This document shows positions 32,500 through 43,821 of a stretch of 64,000 nucleotides of DNA, in pieces. The translations under genes and the position numbers were made by a program. The DNA is from Phyllostachys edulis. Taxonomy: Eukaryota > Streptophyta > Magnoliopsida > Poales > Poaceae. The notes under the pieces were generated by a model. The model ran no database searches. It was given only the letters and a program-made list of their open reading frames with translations, and was not told the origin of the DNA. Position 1 is the first letter of the stretch; each line of letters begins with the position of its first letter. The stretch covers positions 43,319,470 through 43,383,469 of the forward strand of contig CM070567.1 of the NCBI GenBank assembly GCA_036346405.1, in the 5' to 3' direction.

Positions 32500-33197
32500 G
32501 ATCTCTTCTCTATAAAGTCTCCAAGTAGTGGTACTTGTGCCTTTAAAACCAACTTCATATATATATACATACATACATATATATACATACATACATATAT
32601 ATATATATACACACACACATACATATATATATACATACATACATATATACATATATATGTATGTGTATATATACACATACATATATGTGTATATACATAC
32701 ATATATATATATATGTATGTATATGTATATATATGTGTGTGTGTGTGTATATATATATAGTGTGTGTGTGTGTGTGTGTGTGTGTATCCCGACCACTTTG
32801 GGGGCGTGAGGAGGATGAGGCAGCGACCTGAGCAACCTCATCGAGCACTGCAAGTTCAAGAAGCATGGTTGTCAGGAGAGCGCGTGGACATCCAATTACC
32901 TTGATGTCGTCGATAGGTAATTAGACTTGACATCAAGGAATGGTTGGTTGTTGATTCATGAAGCCACTTTCGATCGAGTACTGCGTCCACTTCATGTTGA
33001 AAGTGGCTTGGATCGCAGTACTCCAACCGAAGTGGCTTTATGTATCAAGAACCAACCATTTCTTGATGTCAAGTCCAATTACCTATCGACATCTAGGTAA
33101 TTGTATGTCCATACGCCTCCCGCAACCATGCTTCTTGAACTTGCAGTGCTCGATGAGGTATCCTCATCCTCCTCACGACCCCAAAAGTGGTCGGGAT

Positions 33198-33252
<55 letters not shown>

Positions 33253-33299
33253 GTCGGTTTAAAAGGCACAAGCAATCCGCTGGAGACTTTATAGAGATC
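32500..33299. repeat. long foldback (hairpin) in CACTA-1
   Basis: CTCTATAAAGTCTCC at about 32508 pairs with GGAGACTTTATAGAG at about 33282. Inside, GGCACAAG, the GTCGGGATA/TATCCCGAC pair, CGAGCACTGCAAGTTCAAG and its complement, and the TAATT...GATAGGTAATT segments pair across a centre near 32990. The arms total roughly 350-450 bases each, including TA/CA/TG microsatellites at 32555-32785 and 33203-33249 that make the arms uneven. The transcript would form a long double-stranded stem. A related foldback is in CACTA-2. Confidence 0.75.
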
Positions 33300-33605
33300 A
33301 GCTATCATAGACGGTTCCATCTACAAACTGTTTGTGATACATCAACCATCACAGACGGTTCCATCTACAAACCGTATGTGATACATAAGCCATCACAAAC
33401 AGTTCCATCTAAAAACCGTCTGTGATAGGCAACTATCACAGACGGCTCTGAGTTAATAAGCGTCTGTGATAGTATACATCATAGATGATTCAAAAACTGT
33501 CTGTGATGACCTCATGTCATCACTGACCCATAAACTCAGAAGGCTCACCAAACCATCTATGATGACATTTTTGAACCGTCTGTGAAGACCTTTTCTATAC
33601 TAGTG
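33300..33605. repeat. 3' subterminal repeats of CACTA-1
   Basis: About twelve copies of ATCACAGACGGTTC and complements, ending in the terminal CCTTTTCTATACTAGTG. Confidence 0.85.
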
Positions 33606-34087
33606 AAGTTGGATTATTTTTGGCTGGGTTGGGTGAACTCATCAAGTCAGATTTGATCTACAGAATCCTTCTTCGTTGGATACCACAGTAAGTTTGGCCA
33701 AAGTAGCCGAGCGGCATTACAAGTTGTTGTATAGTTCAGGGATGTTCTTTCGCCAGCCACAATCTATTTCACCTCCCTCGGCACCAAAGCAATCTCCAGC
33801 GCAACATTTTGCACCAATCCTATCCAAACCTCCTCAGGTTCTAGCCTTCCCTGCTCCATCAACAGTGCCATCCATACCATCTCAGCGAGCTTTTCAACGT
33901 CTTACACCTTCAGACATGGCTAAGCGACGACATAAAGGTCTTTGCTTTAATTGTGATGAACAATTCTCTCGGGGCCATCCTTGCAAACAGTTGTATTGGA
34001 TCGAGATCTTGGATGAAGATGATGTACCGGATGAAAGTACTAAGGATACCAATCCTCATATTTCTCTACATGCTCTAACTGGGATTT
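33606..34087 (+). pseudogene. Gypsy-Z gag C-terminal part with zinc knuckle
   Basis: Gag resumes after CACTA-1 with readable pieces of the capsid end (GELIKSDLIYRILLR in one frame near 33635-33680). A 138-codon frame then holds AEYHYKLLY-like sequence, a Pro/Ser-rich linker and HKGLCFNCDEQFSRGHPCKQ, a CX2CX3-4GHXC knuckle typical of nucleocapsid proteins, at about 33940-34000. After acidic residues (ILDEDDVPDE) the frame is cut at 34087 by the solo LTR. The protease continues at 40597. Confidence 0.8.
34083..34087. repeat. target-site duplication of solo LTR, left copy
   Basis: GATTT before TGTAAC; the second copy is at 40597-40601. Confidence 0.85.
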
Positions 34088-37000
34088 TGTAACTTCCCGA
34101 AATAAGGGTTTGTATTTCAAATGTATAAAAATGTGATCTTTTTAAAACTTTTGCGGCATCTTGTTGTCACTTAGTTTATTTGGATTTTCATCCAAGGTTT
34201 TATTGGATTTTCAAAACCTAAAACATCCATTTATGGATAGCATAAACCTATTGGTTAATTAAAAAAAAACAAATTGAAATAAAAGATAAATATTAAAGTA
34301 TAAGCTCAGAATAATTATGCTAAATATAAAATGAGGAAACAACGAAGCATGTTTTGGAACTTTGCCTCAAAACAAATATTAAAGATAAAACAAACTGAAA
34401 CTTAAAATATTTTTAAAGATAAATTTATAACAGGATAAACCCTATAAAAATTACACAATAAGCTACACGGTGTCAGTAACCTACCCTAAAAATTTCATTA
34501 ATTTTGGAGCCACACAGCTGTGTTAGTTTAATCTCCTAAGGCTCAACCATTTTCTAATTATATAAAAATCAGAAAAATCCAAACCCTAATTCCCTCCTCC
34601 CACTGACGGGTGGACCCCACCCATTAGGCCTCCTATTCCACCGACCGGGCTGCGTTGCAGCCCAACCAACTCGGCGCCGCACCCACTTACCTCACTGACC
34701 AGCTGGGCCCGCTGGCAAGTGTTCTTCTCCCACACAGCTCTCCGCGCCAACGCGACTCACCGAGCGCATCGCCGTGCAGCTCCGCCTGCTCCCAGCGTCA
34801 ACGCTCTCTGAACTTCATGCCACGTCGCAAGCATGCATTGCTACAATGTCACTCAAGCCATCGATCGAGCGCACTATGCTGCTGACTCACATCCACTCCC
34901 TGCCCATGCCATCCCAAGACCATGCTGCGGCTTCGTGCCGCGCGCATCATCGCCCTCAGACAATCTCCGCCCTCGTGTCTATACATAGCCCCCATTGTCC
35001 CCTAGTGACCTCCCTTCTCCACACCAGACCACTTACCACCTCCTTCCTTCTTCAAATCGAGCCCAAGCTTAACGTAAAGCCGAGCTCTGTTTCTCGGCTG
35101 AGAAGCCACTTCATCGTTGCCGGCGATCTAGAGACTCTCATGCTCTCCTACCCCCATCATCATATGTTCCAGACCATCATCTTGGTTTCCCCTCACCTAA
35201 TTTCGCATTTGCTCCATAGGGACCCCCGGATTTCCTTTCTTCTTCATCTACGGCCAAAAGCGGCCACTTCTTCCCCAACTCTGGTCTGGCGGGACCTAGG
35301 CCAATTCCCAGCTTGAGGAGTACCACATGGACATCCCGGAGCTCCCCCAAGCTTCCCTTAGCATCTTCCTCCTCCACGGTGAGCTCTGCTTGTCGCCCAC
35401 CTCATCGTCGCCACGATTCACGCTGCCAGACCGTCTCCGATCATCTTCTTTGCCCCTCTCAGCTCCGGTATGTTCCTGGCACTCCCTAGCAGCTCATGTG
35501 CATGAGATTTATTCATGGGCATCGCTAGTTCTCAAAATGGCATTTTGGCCGAACCTCACCGCCGCCCAACCTTACCGTGCCACCGCTACCAGCCACTCCG
35601 GCCATCGCCACCGGCACCGTCGGCTGCACAAGGGCTCAAGGGTTCCATTTTGACCACCCACCCGAGCCGCCATGCCCCCTGTCGCCAGAGCAGCCAACAG
35701 TCGGGAGCTCCTCTGCGTTGTTGGAATCCGACAACTACTGTAGAGTGCATTTAATTAGGCCAAATCTTTGTCATTAGGTTTAATTGTTGTCTAACTATCG
35801 GATAAGCATTGATTAACAGTAGATTTAATTGCCTCTGAGCCACTGACTTGTGGGCCGAGCTCATTAATTGTACCGTGGATCACCGTATGGACCAAGTACT
35901 GTGTGTATGGACATCGGTCCACGTGCATTATTATGATGAGCCGAGAGGCTGACAGCGGGTCCCACATGTAAGAAATGGATTTTCTTTAGAAAGTTAAATG
36001 TAAAAGACAATAAAATCTCGAGGGCCCACCTATCATACGCTAGTGATTTTCGGCAGAGAAAGAAAAAAAGAAAAAGGGGGTGGGTCTCACCTATCAAAGA
36101 GACACTCTCTCCCCTTTTCTTTTCTGGAATTTCTAAAACTGATCCAACTTCAAACCTTAATAACTTTTGCTAGGAAACTCCAATTTGGGTGATTTTGGTC
36201 TCTAAATTTGTATAAAATCATAATCTACCTGAATATGCAAAACTATTTGTATTTGGTTACTATTTTAATTTATTTACAATATTTAATTGGTTTTCGGCTC
36301 TTTTTGCAATAGACGTTGATTGCGCGAACGAAATCTTCGATGGCCAACCGATCTCATATTCAGAACAACCTAAGCAAGGCAAACACCCCCTTTGATCATA
36401 TTGATCCTAGTATTTTACTTATTGTAATTCGTTTTGCAAAGTCTATTATTGCATGCGTGTATGTTTGAATATTAACTTCTATGTTTGGGATGTTGGTAGT
36501 TGTAAATCCTATTTGATGCATGAGTTCCTTTGATATGTTGATGTCCTTGCTGTTGTAACCAATAGGATATAGGTAGACAATATATAATATCATTTGGGGA
36601 GTTTTGAGTGCGAGTTATCGCATGCATGCTTACTAGAACGATAGTTTTTCCGGAAAGAGATGCAAAAGGACAATATGATAAATGCGAATTTGGGAGATTT
36701 ATGAAAATGTCTAGAGGAGTATGCCTCTGTTATTTTGTATAAAAATAAAATGCAAAACCTAGTTTTGGACGCGGGTGAGTTATATTATATTCTGAAAAAG
36801 TGGAAAAGGAGTCTCACTAGTAGATAGGGGGAGATTCTCGCCCGGGTCAGTTAAGGACCAGACGCCAGCAAATCCAGATCTAAGACGTATGAACAACCAC
36901 ATATGCTATTATGAGGGTGGCCTTAGCTAATTAATCCATCGAAAAACTAGCCTTGCATGTAGGTAGGTTGTAGAGTGCAAACAGGACCAAAGGACTAGCA

Positions 37001-37495
37001 TGTCGAAGGGGCTCCCTTCTCCGAGGAGTTTGGATAAAGCCTTTCGACACAACTGCGACTGCCTCACTCAATGGGAGCTATCTAGGTAAGTGAAGGGTAT
37101 CCATTCACTGGGCTAGTGCATGGTTAGGATTAGATGATGTAAAGACTTGACACGTGTTCTAGACTACTTATCTAAGGTAGTGAGCGGTGGTATTGACGGA
37201 TGCCGAACAAACTTGAGAATTCGTGTTATGTGGGTAAAGATGTACACCTCTGCAGAGTGTAAATCTATTTAAATATCCATACTCGCAGTTATGATCGTGC
37301 TTAGTGCGGACGGTATGGGTTTAGTGTTGATTTTCACAAAAACTGTCTTATTGGGAAAGCATGGAAAATAGTTTGTGATTTGTTTAAGTTAATTGCCGAA
37401 TTATGGCTGAACATAAATTGTTGCTTGCAGCCGAGGAGGGTTGCGAGCTGTAGTTGTTACTAATGTTGGATTATTCAAATACTTATTACTGTCCA

Positions 37496-37851
37496 GTATC
37501 TAATTAACTGCACTTTCAAATTTCGTTGCAAAGTACTACTTATGAATATTACAAATAAAATCTGCTTAATGCAAAATGACTTGTAGTATATAGCCTTCTC
37601 TTAATTTGCCTTGCAATCTATATAAATTTTTCGATACACTACACACTACTACAAAAAGGCTAATAATGGACACGTATCTATTTAACTGCACTTTCAAATT
37701 CCGTTGCAAAGTACTACTTATGAATATTACAAATAAAATATGCTTAATGCAAAATGACTTGTAGTATATAGCCTTCTCTTAATTTGCCTTGCAATCTATA
37801 TAAATTTTTCGATACACTACACACTACTACAAAAAGGCTAATAATGGACGC
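37496..37851. repeat. 178-bp tandem duplication containing a CACTA end
   Basis: Two copies (37496-37673 and 37674-37851) share the LTR flank beginning GTATCTA and both end with the first 28 bases of CACTA-2 (CACTACTAC...TGGAC). The first copy then has two filler bases (AC), while the second runs on into the full transposon. The copies differ at only a few positions. Confidence 0.9.
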
Positions 37852-38204
37852 CTCATCACAGACGGTTGACCAAAACCGTCAGATATTATCTAATCATAGG
37901 CGGTTTTTGTTTAGAGAAATGCGTATTCTTGGCGCACTAAAACCGCTCAGTGAAGAGGTAATATCACGAGCGGTTCATGTTGAAAACCGTCTGTGAACTA
38001 TCACAAACGGTTCTGAACAAGAACCGCTTGTGATATTACTAAATATCCTGAGCGGTTTCGACAAACAATGTCTGTGATACTTCACATACGGTTTTAATAA
38101 TGAGCAAATGCGTGATATGAGACCATATTACGGACGGTTCCATTGTGGAACTGTCTGTCATAAGTATCACTGATGATTCCATAATAGAATCGACTGTGAT
38201 AAGT

Positions 38205-38764
38205 CTCTTTATTAGTAGGAGCCCGCTAGGGTTTGCGCTTTAACTCGTCACTCCCGGTACCCTTACTCTCGTCTGTTCCTCCCCACCCGAGTGACCCGTC
38301 GCCGACGCTGCCATGCATTCTTCCCGTCACCGACAGTTGTGACACCACGGTTCACTGAACAAGACACTCGTACGATAAGAGTGCCTTTTGTAGTGTCACC
38401 GTTGTGCCACAACTCTGATGACGCTTCTTCTTCCCTCTTCCTCCTCCCCCAACAGTCGCCACCCGGCTACCTCTCCGCCAGCGATGTCGAGGTAAAACAG
38501 ATCTATCACCTATTGATTTGTCTTTGTTGGTATTCATGTGAGCAAAGCTCCTCCTCCCTGCCGCCCGGCTCCTACACCTCCAGATCAAGTTCCCTCCTCC
38601 TGCACCGCCGGATCAAACTCCAGTCCCCCTCGGCTGCCTGGGTGGCCTGGCTCCTCCTCCCTCGTCGCGGCTCCAGCTCCTCCTCCCTCTTGCCGCCGGC
38701 TTGTTGCACTACCTCGGACCTCCCTCGCGCCTCCAACATATCCGGCTCTCCCACTAACACGTAA
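38205..38764 (+). other. promoter-like block and Ser/Pro-rich ORF of CACTA-2
   Basis: TCTCTTTATTAGTAG replaces the TATA-like element of CACTA-1. An ATG at 38291 opens a 157-codon frame whose first 40 codons match the CACTA-1 frame (FFPSPTVVTP) and whose remainder is Ser/Leu/Pro-rich low-complexity sequence. No domain was recognised. Bases 38765-39339 show nothing coding beyond short frames. Confidence 0.35.
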
Positions 38765-39345
38765 GTCCCCTTCTTGTCTTCTTGATGTTGTCTGGTTGTT
38801 GGTTGATGCTGATGATGATGGCCATTGGCCAGAGCCCAAATGCTAAATGTGTAATACATACATACATGATGAGAAGTGCATCATTGCGAGAAGTGTAAAT
38901 GTGTAATACATACATGTAGAGAGAAGTAGAGAAATCATAAATATAAATGAATGCAATGATCATGCAGATGCTTGTTGGCTAGTGGCACCTTGCTAGGTGT
39001 TGAAGCGCTCAATGATGTTAATAGTCTTATGCTGAAATTGAATTGATAATTAGTTCATATTAATAGTCCTTGCTCTGTGATGTAAGCGAGGGCTATTGGT
39101 GTATGTGCATTAATTACGTGCATCTTGCTTAGTTCATCTTTGTGGGTTGATTGACAAAAATGAATGGGGCAAAATGGTGGGTTTGGTTAATGCTCTCGAT
39201 GGGTACTTGAGGGTAATTGATGCCGATTCTTTGTGCTTGGTTAGCTTACATGGGATCGATGTGGTTGGATGGGGCTTGGCTGCAATTAACTTTTAGATTT
39301 GTGTCCCAGTGCGAATCGTCCTACCATTCTATTCCTCATCTCTTC

Positions 39346-39391
39346 TCTATAAAACCTCCAGCGGTGGCTACTTGTGCCTTTAAAAGCTGAC

Positions 39392-39446
<55 letters not shown>

Positions 39447-39732
39447 CGTTTGTAGTCCCCAACCCTTTGGTGGAGTGCGTGAGGAGGATGAGGCAGTGCC
39501 ACGGGCAATCTCATCGAGCACGCAAGTTCAAGAAATGCAGTTTGCAAGGAAAGCCAGTGGACATACAATTACCTAGATGCCGTCGATAGGTAATTGGACA
39601 TGACATCAAGGAATGGTTGGTTCTCGATACATGGAGCGATTACTTCTAGAATTTGCAAGGGCTCGATAAGGTTGCCCGTGGCGGTGTGTCATCCTCCTCA
39701 CGACCCCCGAAAGTGGCTGGGGACTACAAACG

Positions 39733-39776
<44 letters not shown>

Positions 39777-39821
39777 GCCGATTTTAAAGGCACAAGCAGC
39801 CATTGCTTGGAGGTTTTATTT
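39346..39821. repeat. foldback (hairpin) in CACTA-2
   Basis: CTATAAAACCTCC at about 39346 pairs with GGAGGTTTTAT at about 39809. GGCACAAG, (TA)n tracts (39396-39446 and 39738-39773), GGGCAATCTCATCGAGC with GCTCGATAAGGTTGCCC, and CACTTTCGGGG-type segments pair inside. It has the same plan as the CACTA-1 foldback but is shorter. Confidence 0.75.
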
Positions 39822-40596
39822 ATATATCACAGATGGTTCTAAACACGAACCGTCTGTGATAGCTAGTTATCATAGACGGTTCATGTTTAGAACCGTTTGT
39901 GATAAATAGTTATCACAGACGGTTCGGTGTTAGAACCGTCTGTGATAGATAATTATCCTGAGCGGTTCTAGATACCAACCGTGCATGATAGTAAATATAT
40001 CATAGACGGTTCTGAGTTAATAACCGTCTGTGAAAGTATGCATCACAGACGGTTCAAAAACCGTATGTGATGACCTCATGTCATTACTAACCCATAGACT
40101 CGCATACGGCTCAACGGCTATGCGTGATGGCGTTACGAACCGTCTGTGAAGGCCTTTTCTGTAGTAGTGACAAGTCTTACTGAGTACGCAATGTACTCAA
40201 TCTTGCTTATGTTGTTGTTTAGAGTACGAAGAGGAGCCAATACCAGACGACGCTTTCTTCGCACCCAGAACCAAAGAGTTTGGTGACGGGTCTATCTAGG
40301 ATCTTGTACCTTGTCGGTTGCCTGAGGGTTGGATAGGGCAAGCCACTAGGATTTTGCTACTTTTGTCTTTATTTCTGCTACTACTTTACTCTGCTTAATA
40401 CCTGTTTATATTTGGCCAGCTGGCCGCTGATGTAATAACTGTACCGACAAATTTAAGTACCCTTTTGCTTTACTTTACATGTGAATGTATGGATGTGAAT
40501 GCCACTTATTGTGAATGTGTGTACTAGCTACTGATCATGGGACTAGTATGGTACACACATAAGGTCTTCGGGTATTCCACGCCCAAGGGTCTGACA

Positions 40597-41414
40597 GATT
40601 TTTTCTAGGAATACAATGCAACTGACAGTCCTCATCAATCACCACAAGTTTTGTTGCTTGATTGATTCGGGTTCTACTCATAACTTCATTAATGTTGCGG
40701 TGGCCAAGTTGTCAGCTATTCCCCTTCAAGATCGCACGGGTATTCATGTGGCTATGGCTAATGGTGAGCGGTTACCTTGCCCAGGCATCTGCTAATCCTT
40801 GTCGTTCACCATTGATCAAGAACATTTTTCTACCAATTGTTGTGCCTTGTCCCTTCATGGTTTTGACTTGATTCTGGGAGTTCAATGGCTTTACACTTTA
40901 GGACCAATCCTATGGGATTTTCCCACACTTTCGATGTCTTTCTGGCATCAGGGACATCAAGTTAAAATTTTGGACATCCCTCAACGCCCCTCATCTCGTC
41001 TTTTTACTATCACCGAGCCTACTCAAGCATTAATTACTACCAGATCTTTTGTTGGACTTTCAGGATATCTTTCACACTCCTTCTGGGTTGCCTCCTCACT
41101 GGCTATATGACCATCGTATTCACCTTCATCCGGGTTCCAAACCAGTGGCTATCCGGCCATATCGTTACCCTCACCACCACAAAGATGAGATAGAAAAACA
41201 GTGTGCGGATATGCTCTCACAAGGTATCATGTGTCCCAGTAATTCTCCCTTTAGTTCGCTAGTCATTTTGGTCAACAAGAAGGATGGTGCTTGGCGGCTA
41301 TGTGTGGACTATCGTGCTCTTAATTCCCAAACCGTTAAGGATAAATTTCATATTCCTATGATTGATGAGTTATTAGATGAATTAAAACATGCTACATATT
41401 TTACCAAGCTGGAT
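40597..41414 (+). pseudogene. Gypsy-Z aspartic protease and start of reverse transcriptase
   Basis: After the solo LTR the polyprotein resumes. FCCLIDSGSTHNFIN gives the protease site DSGS near 40660-40670, and FDLILGVQWL is the conserved second half. A TGA or similar break near 40790 and a frameshift near 41050 follow. RT then begins with FQDIFHTPSGLPPHWLYDH, YRYPHHHKDEIEK, NSPFSSLVILVNKKDGAWRL and CVDYRALNSQTVKDKFHIPM, and ends at TYFTKLD, where the 2.4-kb element is inserted at 41414. Across that insertion the frame continues perfectly at 43822 as LRSSYHQI. Confidence 0.85.
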
Positions 41415-43821
41415 TGTAGGACCAGAAAGGCGACTAGAGGGGGGGTGAATAGACGCTTTCTCTATTTTTCACCTCGATCGAACTCAACACTACTTTCACT
41501 CCAATAGCTATAAAAGCTATGAAGATTTGTAAACAGGCACAGCGGATGACCTGTGTTGAATCCGATCAAACCCCGAAGCAAAAGACCAAAAACACCTCAC
41601 AACAGCAAGCACAAAATCCAAAGCACCCTCTCACGGCAGACCACAAGCAAGAACCAAATGTGGCTAAACGCACCACTAGCAATCAAGGCCACACAAGAAA
41701 CTGCATCTGCTTGCTTTTACAAACCGCACGAACACGCACAGGAAGTGCCGCAACAACCAAACAGAGCAAACTAGCACACACAGAGAAAACAGCAGTAAAA
41801 CAATAAACAAATCTAAACTTTAATGCAGGCCGCTGCCCATGGCTCTGGTTTTTGCAGGCGCTGAACACGCACAAGGAAATATCAACTAAAAGCACTCAAA
41901 ACACCAAGAACTCCAGCCGATCAAGCACTGGAAGCAAACACTCGCACCAATGAATGGCAGCACACAAATGGTAGAATAAACTAAAACACCAGCTCACTGG
42001 AAATCAACAACGATCCGTAGGGAGTTGAAACTAGCGCATCAATGGAGGCAGCTCACGGTAATAAAAAAAACCAAAAACAGCAATCCTGTTAATGCGGGCG
42101 CCCACCACGCTACAAGCCGCTCAAGGCAGTAAACAAAATCAAAAGCAGCAAAACACCAGCACAAGGATTCAGTCGAATCGCAACATGGCAGCTCAAGACA
42201 AAAAACAAATCCAACCAGCCAGGATCAACTCCATGCAAATTTAATGCATTTCATATCACACAGGGTACTTGTCCTCTTACATGCATGGGGGCAGCCATCA
42301 ATCACAATCGGCAGCCAAACCAAAAAATCAATAACAGAAGAAGAAAAAATGGCGATCATAATGACCGGAAGAAAACTCTTTCCTTTGTGTTCCGTCGATC
42401 AAGACTCATGATTTTACAGAGGACTCATCGAGCGCACCGCCTCAAACGATTTCACGGCACTCTGGGCGCCTGGCCGCCATGACTTCGGTCGCTACTAGAG
42501 GATCTGGTTTTCTCCCGAACCTTTGCACTCTGCGCTCAAGATTTTTTGGGCGAGCAGTAAGCCAGATCTGTTTTTCCGGGACAGCATAAACACACGCGAG
42601 AAGAAAAAGAAATGGCAATCGATCACAAACAAAATTGCATTCAAGGCAATAGAATAAACATAGATGGCAGTCACATAATGGAGATCATGCAACATCAAAT
42701 CAAACAGGGCATCTATCACTCAGGGAAACAAGGCGCCATTACAATCACCACTTTTCTCACGGACGCATCACAGGCCGCCGCAGTCTTCTCATTTTTCGCC
42801 CAGGAACCGGCCGCCGGCTACAGCTATTTTTTTCAGGGGCGCCGCCAAGCCTTATTTTCCGGAGCACTCCAGGGCGCCGCCGCCAAGCTATATCTTTTCT
42901 TTTTAGCAACGCCGCCAGGGACTTCGTTTTCTCAAGGTAGCTCCACTACAGCCACCGCTCAGCACTCCTTTTTTTTCCAGAGGCTGGCCGCCGCCACACA
43001 CGGTCCTCTTTTTCTCCACAGCGGCAGCAACCCTAGAAGACCCATCACTGTTCCTTTTATAGGGCAGCCCTAACCCTAAAAACCTTAATGGGCTTCCGTT
43101 AAGGCTCAACATCAACGGAACACACACGCACGCATATTAAAACGCCGTCTTCACTTCTCTTGACCTAATCCACTTCTTGGCCTTTTGCGTCTTGCGCCAT
43201 GGATTGGCATTAGGTCACCAAAGCGTATTTGGTAAAATTACCAAAATACCCGCTTCTCGATCTTTTCCAAGACCAAGTCCAATCTGTTGAAGCAATCGCT
43301 TTCCCACGTGTAGGTTGATCCAATGCTCTCATCGTGTCGGCAAGTCTCTCCATCCGGTTCCCACCGACCACCTTAACACTTGCACCGACCCATACCGCTT
43401 GATCAAACCGGTCGCCTGAATCGCCTGTTCGGTCATCCTTATCCATTCTGCGCCACGCTTGAGTCACTTGACCTCACCGGCATCCATGATCATTACGAAC
43501 CTCGGCTCCCCAAGCTTAGTCCCGATCCTCCTCTCCGTTGACCGTCGTTGACCTCCAAGCCACCTGCACAGCAATAGACAAGCAAACACGAATCCGGGAA
43601 CAAGTTCTTCACAACTTGACCCACGTTAGCTCAAAACATGCAATATGCAACATATATGCACTATAGCCTATGAACTCAATCTATTCCAAAGCCAAATTTC
43701 CAAAATGGCCGAAGATCAGCCTTTTAACTTTGCCGAAAACGCGTGAAACTTCAAACCAAAAGCAACATTGCCAATTGTTTCATCATCCTAAGATCATGGG
43801 CATATCCCCATGATATCCACA
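41415..43821 (+). mobile_element. 2.4-kb LTR-like insertion in Gypsy-Z RT, family not recognised
   Basis: It starts TGTAGGACCAGAAAGG and ends CATGATATCCACA, with TGGAT duplicated at 41410-41414 and 43822-43826. TG...CA ends with a 5-bp duplication indicate an LTR retrotransposon product, and the absence of internal genes suggests a solo LTR. Near the start is GACTAGAGGGGGGGTGAATA, a motif I have seen in plant repeats but cannot assign. The internal sequence is A-rich with Gln/Lys/Thr-rich frames at 41519-41806 and a GC-rich part at 42760-43060. None has a domain. Strand is unknown and given by TG...CA reading. Confidence 0.7.

Larger units (their letters stand above)
29501..33605 (+). mobile_element. 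CACTA-1, CACTA/En-Spm transposon without transposase
   Basis: Ends CACTACTACAAAAAGG and CCTTTTCTATACTAGTG are imperfect inverted repeats, and AAG is duplicated at 29498-29500 and 33606-33608, the 3-bp duplication of CACTA elements. Many copies of ATCACAGACGGTT and its complement AACCGTCTGTGAT fill both ends. No TnpD/TnpA-like transposase is readable, so it is non-autonomous. Internally it holds a coding-like insert, a promoter-like block and a large hairpin, each listed separately. Confidence 0.88.
37822..40169 (+). mobile_element. CACTA-2, CACTA transposon without transposase
   Basis: Ends CACTACTACAAAAAGG and CCTTTTCTGTAGTAGTG, with ACA duplicated at 37819-37821 and 40170-40172. It has subterminal ATCACAGACGGTT-type repeats at 37855-38200 and 39830-40155, a promoter-like block and a foldback, all shared with CACTA-1, but not the roughly 950-bp coding-like insert. 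No transposase was found. It is inserted in the solo LTR, hence younger than that LTR. Confidence 0.88.
34088..40596 (+). mobile_element. solo LTR of a gypsy element, carrying CACTA-2
   Basis: It starts TGTAACTTCCCG and ends GGGTCTGACA, with GATTT duplicated on both sides and no internal retrotransposon genes. It is therefore a solo LTR left by recombination between two LTRs. Without CACTA-2 and the 178-bp duplication it is about 4.0 kb. Its last 80 bases resemble the end of the Gypsy-Y LTR (CTAGCTACTGATC...GACA), so it is from a related family. Frames at 34655-35654 lie in a Ser/Pro/His-rich GC block like the one in the Gypsy-Y LTR and show no domain. Bases 35760-37495 are AT-rich and non-coding. 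Confidence 0.85.

Noticed and set aside
32470..32866. Tyr/Ile/His-rich frames
   Set aside because: Translation of TA/CA/TG microsatellites.
34655..35654. Ser/Pro/His-rich frames up to 180 codons
   Set aside because: Low-complexity reading of a GC-rich solo LTR block without motif.
41519..41806. Thr/Lys/Gln-rich 95-codon frame
   Set aside because: A-rich sequence inside the LTR-like insertion, with an equally long rival frame and no motif.
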